A stretch of DNA of 13,112 bases, taken from NCBI GenBank assembly GCA_036940085.1, contig JALLBK010001368.1, positions 4,033-17,144 on the forward strand, in the 5' to 3' direction. The stretch is from Discostella pseudostelligera (taxonomy: Eukaryota; Bacillariophyta; Thalassiosirophyceae; Thalassiosirales; Thalassiosiraceae). Position numbers and translations under genes: made by a program. The notes below the pieces were generated by a model that saw nothing but the letters and a program-made list of their open reading frames with translations, was not told the DNA's origin and did no database searches. This document shows, one piece after another, positions 7,125-13,112 of this stretch; the first letter of the stretch is position 1; every line of letters starts with the position of its first letter.

Positions 7125-8139
7125 TAGGTCAGTGTGAGATTTATCACCAAAAACAATCATCCCAAAGGGCATGTACTCCCCATCACTTCCACAGAATCAT
7201 TCCATTGCTGGAATCCATGCATCGCCCATGTGTAGTACTTCCCCATAACAAGAGTTCTCCTCACACAACTCATCTACAGATCCTGTAAAAATATCCAGTC
7301 CACTTGCAAAGTTTTCTTGGCGCATCAAATCATTGTCATGCAAGATTGATAAAATCATTTCCTTTGTATCAAATACAGGAACCGATGCAACGGAACCATT
7401 GCTCATACTTTGGCTTCAATTGCTCTGTATTGGAGACATCCTCTACTTGGGAGATAAATGCTTGATGAGGTAATAGCTTACCACCACCACGAATACCCAA
7501 AGAGTTGATGTAATGTTGGATGATTGATATTGTCTCATCGAACATCTTTAGGCTTCCTTTGTTGCAATGGAATAGATGCATCAACTGAAGTTCCATGACG
7601 AATGATGATGGAGGGTTGAAATTATTCATCGGCGGGAACATATTTGGGGAGAAGGGAATGTCATCGTCTCTAACCTTCTTCGGAGTGAAATACAGAGTAT
7701 CATCATCATCGCTAATATTGATGTCGTCCTCAGCATCTTGTTCTGCGTCGAATCCGGACAATCAATGTCTTCATCATCGTGACTAGGGATGAAACTCATA
7801 TTGGAATCGTTGTCGGCTCCATCATCGTTGCGTACGTTGTCTTGATCTGTCAAAATATCATCCTCGTCATTGCTTGATGACTCTCTATCATAACGATAGT
7901 TGGAGAAATATGAATCGTCATCAGAGTTGGGTTCCGACTCAGCATCACTGTTTTGACCATTGTCGTCATCAAGAATGGTACCAAAATCAAATATTCCATC
8001 ACTTACATCTGCAGAATGTCTAGAGAGCAGCTTATTCGGCAGACTCTTTGGGGGCGGGTTCAGGAATTGGGGGTGTGATCTGTTGCCCTGGTTTCTTCTG
8101 GGTGGATTTATTTGCGGTGCAAAATTTCTTCTTCGGCAT
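7121..8139 (-). pseudogene. Decayed transposon-type protein gene, frameshifted and interrupted by an inverted-repeat element
   Basis: Reading begins at ATG 8139 with a basic MPKKKFCT, then a Pro-rich stretch. It passes through at least three frame changes: near 8050 in a C-rich run, near 7755, and near 7390. An in-frame TGA lies at 7197-7199. The pieces join into one sensible protein: basic N-terminus, DVSDGIFDFG, a long Asp/Asn/Ser acidic region, FVMELQLMHLFHCNKGSLKM, QHYINSLGIRGGGKLLPHQAF, VPVFDTKEMILSIL, GDAWIPAME, then FGDKSHTDLH. There the 518-bp element begins. After the element, the next three codons could read Gly-Pro-Leu, then recognisable similarity ends. The VFD-x-K-x-MILSLL and GDKSHTDLHG pattern recalls, from memory, a multicopy mobile-element protein in diatoms, possibly related to Plavaka/CACTA-type transposases. 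The family assignment is tentative, but the decayed state is clear from the frames. Confidence 0.65.
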
Positions 8140-8266
8140 GTTGCCATGGGCATTCAAGCTTGGAAATATTTACAACATTGAATTGGAGTTGGTGCTTGAT
8201 GGTAATGACTAGCCCGACTGCATCGTGTGGCCATACAAAATCGTCTCCAATAGGAGGTGGTCCAAG

Positions 8267-8388
8267 TGGCGGGAAAATGGAATTGCATGGTTGGAAGGCT
8301 CTAATCTGGGCAGGAACATGAAATAACTGGCGGGAACGATGATCGCTTGTCGCCAATTGCACCCATGTTCTCAAATATTTTGGCGCGG
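8267..8388 (+). promoter_or_regulatory. Three E2F-like/GGCGGGAA motifs between relic and 8726 gene
   Basis: TGGCGGGAAAA (8267-8277), TGGCGGGAA (8328-8336) and TTTTGGCGCGG (8378-8388) lie in the gap between two head-to-head genes, the relic (start 8139, minus) and the large plus-strand gene (start 8726). They resemble E2F/DP sites. As an alternative they are subterminal repeats of the mobile element, mirrored by CCCGCC repeats at 6494-6565. Confidence 0.45.
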
Positions 8389-8488
8389 AGTTATTGCTGG
8401 TCGCCAATTGCGCCCATGTTGCAGATGAAACATTGTGAATTGTGGTGGGGAGTCATCGCTGTTCGCCGATTGTGCCAATGTTGCAGGG
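8349..8488 (+). repeat. Three diverged copies of a CGCCAATTG-x-(C/G)CCATGTTGCAG repeat
   Basis: Related words occur at about 8349 (gtcgccaattgcacccatg), 8400 (gtcgccaattgcgcccatg) and 8462 (gttcgccgattgtgccaatg), the last two followed by ttgcag. The starts are 51 and 62 bp apart. They include CCAAT-like or CGCCAAT cores. They lie between the relic start and the next plus-strand gene, so they could be promoter elements or worn tandem repeats. Confidence 0.55.
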
Positions 8489-8725
8489 TTGATTTGTGAA
8501 GGATTATTGGGACAATGACATCCCACAGAAGGAATCAATTATCCACATGCGTAAGTACTATTCATAGGGAAATTTTTTTTGCTTCACAGATGCAACTAAT
8601 CTAGGTAAATTTGAAATCATTGCCAATGGTGAACCTATGCACATCACCCTCTCGCAATCTACTGCTTCACATCAGTTGCAATACAAACAATGACAAAGCC
8701 AAAACATTGACTCAAACTATCAACC

Positions 8726-10414
8726 ATGCCGAATCGACAGGTAGGAGAGAGCACAGACGAGTACATTGGATGCTTGGAGAATGAAGTGATTTACTATTCA
8801 GATCAGGTGATTGTACTCAAGAGTGAACTGAGAGAGTTGGCAGTACAGGGGCCAGGGAGACGGAGTAGCAAGACGGACCTACAGAAGCACTACTCTCTGT
8901 CAGAGGATGATGTGTTGTTCTCCGATCAAGTTATGGAGTTTGCCCAGCAGTACTTGTTTCCTCGGTTCAAGTTCCCAGACAAGGGCTGGATGAATCATGA
9001 TCCATTGAAGAAGAAGAGTTTCTCAGCCTTTGTGAAACGTCACCTGCAACTACGTCCAGGGAAGCAATTTGCCAAGGAGTGGGACACTATTATTGCTCAT
9101 GCAATAGTCAAAAAATACACTGACATGCAATGTAATATTAACAATGATGTGCGCAGGACATTCATGGGTAATTACAGAAAAGTTGTTCTTTTATATGATG
9201 TTCGTCGTCTTACATATCTCATCGGTGTGTCTTTGCCAGTGGATGCAAAACACTCACAGTGTGATCCCGACAAGTATGCTGAAGGAGTCAGTCGCTGGCA
9301 TGAGGATGGTGCCATGGATGACCTTATGCTTTTCCTGGCAACCTATGTCCGAACGATTCATGCCAATCGGTACTTCAAGAATGTGTTGTCCATGAATCCA
9401 GGGGCCAGCTATTTGGATATAATCACACCAAGTGATGTCGCATACGCATGCTCGTTGATCAAGAATAGCTCGCATGTATGGACTGCCAAGATGAGCAATA
9501 ATGGAGTAGTGGAGAAGGGAACCAAGCCGCATTTCACCTCTGGACAGGGTGCCAAGAGGACTTTTGGCATGACTACTTGGAATTCGAATGGTATCAAGTA
9601 CTTTGAGGAAGCCAAGGATAATTGGATCGGAGCATACACCAAGGCTGACCCCCAATATAAGATACTTCGCGACTATTGGGACTGGATTAAGACTAAGGGA
9701 AAGGATATCAAGGTTGTGAGTAAAGATGGATCATTGAAATTGAACAGCATCTATAGTATTTTGCGTGTGAGGGAAGAAGGTGAAGTAGTACCAGGTGGAG
9801 CCACTACTTGGAATTCGAATGGTATCAAGTACTTTGAGGAAGCCAAGGATAATTGGATTGGAGCATACACCAAGGCCGACCCCCAATGTAAGATACTTCG
9901 CGACTATTGGGATAACTGGATTAAGACTAAGGGAAAAGAAATCAAGGTGGTGAGTAAAGATGGATCATTGACGTTGAACAGCGTCTATAGTATTTTGCTT
10001 GAGAGGGAAGAAGGTGAAGTAGTAGCAGGTGGAGCCGCTGAGCATGAGAGTAATGAGGAGGATGAGTTTGCCTATGACTCTGATCTGTATGATGAGACTG
10101 TCGACATTGGCAATTGGAACAACAAGAGAGGGTCACTGCAGAGGGATAATGAAGTCCAGGAGGAGGAGGAGGAGGAGGATGATGATGGCGATGGCGATGG
10201 TTATGATAATAGTTATAGTTCAGATGATGGTGATGGTGAGAGGAGAATTAATGGATTACAGCAAGAAATTGAAAGAGAGGCAGAAGTGAGGGGCATGACG
10301 AGGAGAAGTGAGGCAACCAAACAGGCAAGGGTTGTCAATAATAGGAAGAGGAACTCGAATGGGATGATGGATCAGGGGAGAAAGAGGGTGGCCACAAGGC
10401 CTAATGGGAAGTAA
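8726..10414 (+). CDS. Large hypothetical protein with internal tandem duplication, acidic stretch and basic tail
   Basis: An intact 562-residue single-exon frame starting at ATG 8726 (caaccATGC). The function is not recognised. Residues about 13-38 could form a short coiled coil (LENEVIYYSDQVIVLKSEL). Residues about 70-250 are a mixed, apparently folded region (QQYLFPRFKFPDKGWMNHD, VRRTFMGNYRKVVLLYDVRR, FFKNV-like segments). After FTSGQGAKRTFGM comes a module of 77 codons (residues 283-359), repeated at once as 78 codons (360-437). It begins TTWNSNGIKYFEEAKDNW and contains ILRDYWD, WIKTKGK, VVSKDGSL and NS(I/V)YSIL. Next come Glu/Asp runs (about 440-515) and a basic tail (KRNSNG, GRKRVATRP) suited to nuclear import. 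The duplicated module resembles, from memory, a repetitive diatom protein family. Its place beside a transposon relic suggests a mobile-element-linked or expanded family, but this is inference. Confidence 0.7.
   Translation: MPNRQVGESTDEYIGCLENEVIYYSDQVIVLKSELRELAVQGPGRRSSKTDLQKHYSLSEDDVLFSDQVMEFAQQYLFPRFKFPDKGWMNHDPLKKKSFSAFVKRHLQLRPGKQFAKEWDTIIAHAIVKKYTDMQCNINNDVRRTFMGNYRKVVLLYDVRRLTYLIGVSLPVDAKHSQCDPDKYAEGVSRWHEDGAMDDLMLFLATYVRTIHANRYFKNVLSMNPGASYLDIITPSDVAYACSLIKNSSHVWTAKMSNNGVVEKGTKPHFTSGQGAKRTFGMTTWNSNGIKYFEEAKDNWIGAYTKADPQYKILRDYWDWIKTKGKDIKVVSKDGSLKLNSIYSILRVREEGEVVPGGATTWNSNGIKYFEEAKDNWIGAYTKADPQCKILRDYWDNWIKTKGKEIKVVSKDGSLTLNSVYSILLEREEGEVVAGGAAEHESNEEDEFAYDSDLYDETVDIGNWNNKRGSLQRDNEVQEEEEEEDDDGDGDGYDNSYSSDDGDGERRINGLQQEIEREAEVRGMTRRSEATKQARVVNNRKRNSNGMMDQGRKRVATRPNGK
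9572..10036 (+). repeat. Recent in-frame tandem duplication (231 + 234 bp) within the 8726 gene
   Basis: Copy 1 is 9572-9802 and copy 2 is 9803-10036. They abut without a spacer. By eye there are about a dozen substitutions plus one inserted codon (Asn, from tattggGATAACtgg against tattggGACtgg). Amino-acid changes between copies include Tyr/Cys, Asp/Glu, Lys/Thr, Ile/Val and Pro/Ala. The frame is kept, so the duplication is probably recent and tolerated. Confidence 0.92.
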
Positions 10415-11019
10415 TCTTAATCGTAACTAGGCATAGTGTATTGGATGTAAAATAATCAAGCCAATCTACCACTCCGTGATTGCATTGCAATGGCAACATA
10501 CTGTATCTTTTAAGAATTCATTATGCATCAAGCAATTGAAGCTTTCTGGTTTGTACTATTGCAACTGAGAAGTAGTTTATTTTTAAAACGGCTATTAAAG
10601 ATTTCTAACAAAAGTCTCTTTTTTAATTCTGACACAAGTCATTGCTTCTAACAAAAGTCATTATTTCTCCAAAACAATTTATGTGTTGCAGCAATTTTGT
10701 AAATTTCTAAGAAAAATTTGATCTTGTGAGAAACAGTGAATTTTTGCAGAACCGGATTCCATTCTCTGAGGCATGCATGAGGTGCTGCATGGTGCACAGT
10801 GGTGCATGAGGAGGTAAGGAGACATGCTGCTGCATCATGCATGAGGAGGGGAATGAGGTAGAGGATCATGAATGATGAGGAGCATGATAAGGTGCGTAAG
10901 GACCTCACACAACCCCCCAAGTTTTCTCATGAAAGTTAAATTTTATGAATAATTCATATTTTGATGCAAAATATTTTAATTATTCTGAGATCAATTTATA
11001 CTTGTTATCAGTTAACTTA
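10415..11019. other. AT-rich intergenic stretch with small repeats
   Basis: No gene is supported. The word TCTAACAAAAGTC recurs at 10604-10616 and 10648-10660, with a related gacacaagtc between them. Bases 10771-10890 are a patch rich in GCATGAGG/GATGAGG words (for example 10775, 10804 and 10839). The rest is plain AT-rich DNA that must include the 3' untranslated region of the 8726 gene. Confidence 0.5.
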
Positions 11020-11106
11020 AAGTTTTCTTTTTCAACATTTCAAGTTTTCTCTTTTAACATTTAAGTTTTCTCCTTTAACATTTCAAGTCTTCTCTTTTAA
11101 TATTTT
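11020..11106 (+). repeat. AT-rich 21-22 bp tandem repeat, about four copies
   Basis: Imperfect units of the form aagttttctcttttaacattt start at 11020, 11042, 11063 and 11085. The units are pyrimidine-rich on the plus strand. No coding frame crosses them. Confidence 0.8.
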
Positions 11107-11618
11107 GAATTTTTCTAAACAATAGTTGAGATCACATTAGCAACATTTGAATTTTAACTTCAAGTTAACTTTAATGTCAGTTTCATCAATTTACTTTATC
11201 ACATATTCACTATCATCTAATTATCAAGATGGAAAATCAAAGCTGCCACCAAATATTATTCCCTCACTGCCATCACAGTTGCCGTCGCCATCAGCATTGT
11301 TTCATCACCATCAAATCGTTTGTTGCAGTTTCCATCATCACCGTCACCAGCATCATTCGTATTCCCTCACCAGCAGCACAACCAATGAGGATGCCGTTGA
11401 CCACAGCAGCCACCATGTTCCATCAGCGCCAGCGCAGTGGCCATCAGCGACATCATCTGGGACAGAATAAAATATAATATTATTAATTCAAGAGGAGCAG
11501 AAAGTAACACACAAACAAATTACTTTTCAGGCACTTACCACAATGGTGACACACACAAATTACTGTTCATGCACTTACCATTATTCCATCAGCATCGACG
11601 ACGAGTTCAACCTGTGTG
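11107..11618. other. Low-complexity intergenic DNA with a 40-bp direct repeat
   Basis: A small plus-strand frame at 11147-11470 is His/Ser/Pro-rich from CATCAC-type simple sequence and is not called as a gene. An imperfect direct repeat, acacacaaattact-x-ttca-x-gcacttacca, lies at 11507-11540 and 11549-11580. No regulatory or RNA element is evident. Confidence 0.4.
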
Positions 11619-12008
11619 GTTGGCCGGATGAAGTCGTTGTCGGTCGGATGATGGCACAGGTATGTCGACGATGATGCACGACGGTGATGACAATGATCAT
11701 TGGCCAGATAATGGCACAATGATGCCGACGATGATGAAGTTGTCATCGGCCAGATGATGGCACTACAATGCCATCCGAGTTCTATCAATATATGAAGTCG
11801 TCGTTGGCCGGATGATGGCACGATGATGCCGATTATGATGAAGTCATTGTCAGCCGGATGATGGCACGACAATGCCGCCCAAGTTCTATCAATATATGAA
11901 GTCGTTGTTGTCCAGATGATGGTACGATGATGCCAATGATGATGAACTCGTCATCGGCCGGATGATGGCACGACAATGCCAACGATGCCACCCGAGTTCT
12001 ATCAATAT
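11619..12008 (+). repeat. GAT-rich minisatellite with 104-bp higher-order period
   Basis: The core (C/T)C(G/A)GAT(G/A)ATGG(C/T)AC begins at 11644, 11704, 11750, 11808, 11854, 11912 and 11958, giving spacings 60, 46, 58, 46, 58, 46. The longer interval of the pair usually ends with a (C)CGAGTTCTATCAATAT block (about 11775, 11880, 11993). The true unit is therefore a two-part repeat of about 104 bp present roughly three times. Minus-strand frames through it are by-products of the repeat. Confidence 0.85.
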
Positions 12009-12642
12009 CAACAAAGAGCAATAATTATGATCATCGCGCCGTTGATGTTGTGGTTGTTGTAGTATGTTAGTTGTATCTCTCTAGAGATATCTGGTACTCA
12101 TCAATGTTGTATGGTAGGAGTACTATGGTAGTCTGTACCTGTCTGTACTAGTGGGTGCTGTTCCTGTGGTCGTTGGTGTTGTCATTGGGGTTGTCATTGT
12201 CCATGTTGTTGTTTCCCCTATGCAACAGACAAAATCTACCGTTGCACATCATCTATCCACAGCACTCAACTATTATGTACGTACATACTAGATACAGCAA
12301 TTGAGTGCATGATAACGACCATAAATGTTGGGTACGACACTTGATTATCTAAATTAGCTCAAATATGCTAAAATGTTATGTTAGTTATTACCAATAGTTA
12401 CCAACGTCAATGAATTGTTCTTCATGAAAATAATGTCACGATATGTTTGTCTGTCCGTATTGTAGGAGACTTGAAGTGTGTTGGATCTTTGTGGCAGAAG
12501 AGAAGAGATGCACAACCAACAGAACACATGCCATCATGTTCATGATGCTGCTGCACAGGCATGTGGATCGATAGTACCATCGAGCTGCCTGCCCATGTCG
12601 TCATAAAGACCTCACTCAACAATATTGGGTGTACTGACAATA
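12009..12642. other. Intergenic region, nothing recognised
   Basis: GT-rich simple sequence (ttgttgt, gttgtcattg words near 12048-12210) is followed by unremarkable DNA. A 103-codon frame on the minus strand (12733-12422) overlaps the zinc-finger frame and has no feature I recognise. Confidence 0.4.
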
Positions 12643-13018
12643 ATGGATATCCATAATCAAGATGCAGCCAACGCTGCCAAGTCGGACACGGCTTCTGCCA
12701 CTCAGTGCCCCCTGTGCTCAGAATGGTGGGCATCAGAGCAGAGATTCAGGATGCACTTTCCATCATGCCACAAGAGAATGGAGCTAATAACAAACTCACC
12801 CTGCACAATTCAACAATGCCGCCGAACCATATACCATGGATGATTATAGTATCTCAGGTGACAATTTTGACATAGATATATTCGAATCATATTACAGTGA
12901 TGAAGATGATGACAACAAGGATGGGGGTGACAAATCAGATGAGGAGAATTCTGACAAAGATTGCCAACAACAACAAGGAGGGAGATGCATTGATTTTCAA
13001 TGCGACCGTGGCAGCTAG
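12643..13018 (+). pseudogene. Zinc-finger plus acidic-region reading frame, broken near 12835
   Basis: ATG 12643 opens a 66-residue frame ending with TGA at 12841-12843. It contains CPLCSEWWASEQRFRMHFPSC, that is Cys-x2-Cys-x12-His-x4-Cys, a C2HC-type zinc finger close to the C2H2 pattern. A second frame (ATG 12836 to TAG 13018) follows at once, with a strongly Asp/Ser/Glu-rich stretch (FESYYSDEDDDNKDGGDKSD). A single frame change near 12830-12840 would join finger and acidic region. An N-terminal C2H2-like finger followed by an acidic region is a layout seen in some Plavaka-type transposases, so this may be the start of another mobile-element protein. It could equally be two exons of a gene or an unrelated short protein. 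Confidence 0.35.
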
Positions 13019-13112
13019 CTCCGGACGAAGTCCAGCGGTAGTGAACACTATCGGTCGGGATCTCAAATAATGCACCAGGATTGGAGACAATACCACCACT
13101 GCAGCTATGGGA
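13019..13112. other. Right edge, nothing recognised
   Basis: About 90 bp after the acidic reading frame. If that frame is a relic, its continuation may lie beyond the window. No feature is supported here. Confidence 0.3.

Noticed and set aside
8001..8006. GTAAGT on the minus strand inside the relic as an intron donor
   Set aside because: The reading frame (DVSDGIFDFG) runs straight through it and makes sense, and the frame changes lie elsewhere.
10648..10920. A 90-codon minus-strand frame with Cys/Ser-rich sequence
   Set aside because: It lies in GCATGAGG-type low-complexity and AT-rich DNA and has no recognisable feature.
11567..12021. Minus-strand frames with repeated HHPADxDFIIIG and PSSGQ motifs
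   Set aside because: They are by-products of the 104-bp minisatellite. There is no credible gene context, and several do not begin at a convincing start.

Overview
The window looks like nuclear DNA of a diatom, most likely a centric one. The reasons are short GT-AG introns (about 75 to 185 nt), compact genes that are often head-to-head, a secreted protein of a type I associate with diatoms (paired N-terminal cysteines, C-terminal Cys-x-x-P/GD-x-IGW region, Pro/Thr/Lys tail), and a decayed multicopy protein of a type I associate with diatom mobile elements. The species cannot be fixed from the sequence. There is no rRNA, tRNA or CRISPR array that I can see.

Bases 1-4805 hold four single-copy-looking genes. 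An alanine/serine-rich protein (minus strand, spliced, running off the left edge) is head-to-head with a four-helix Tim17/22/23-like membrane protein (plus strand). The gap between them carries three TGGCGTCA elements and a G-box. The membrane protein converges on an F-box protein with a long Cys/His-rich tail (minus strand). That gene is head-to-head with an acidic protein of unknown function (plus strand), and the roughly 600 bp between them holds a tight cluster of E2F/DP-like sites. This suggests a shared, cell-cycle-linked promoter.

Bases 5075-5903 hold a secreted-protein gene on the minus strand, which I model with three exons. One intron has a clear GTAAGT donor; the other is a proposal that explains a change of reading frame.

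Bases 6400-8725 are a mobile-element graveyard. A transposon-type gene (minus strand, starting near 8139) is broken by three frameshifts and one stop codon. It is then cut by a 518-bp element (6607-7124) with exact 17-bp inverted termini, whose two arms are a diverged but collinear inverted repeat. CATG at both ends is compatible with a 4-bp target duplication, and removing the element restores His-Gly in the host reading frame. GGCGGGAA-type motifs occur on both sides of the relic in opposite orientation.

Bases 8726-10414 hold a large intact gene of unknown function on the plus strand. It has a recent in-frame tandem duplication of 77/78 codons, an acidic low-complexity stretch and a basic tail. 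It is head-to-head with the relic and could be its partner.

Bases 10415-13112 are gene-poor and repeat-rich: AT-rich DNA, a 21-22 bp tandem array, and a GAT-rich minisatellite with a regular 104-bp higher-order period built from alternating 46- and 58-bp spacings. At the end is a frame-broken zinc-finger plus acidic reading frame that may be the N-terminus of another mobile-element protein.

I do not see a clear multi-gene defence or biosynthetic system. The most interesting structure is the nested inverted-repeat element inside the decayed transposon-type gene.
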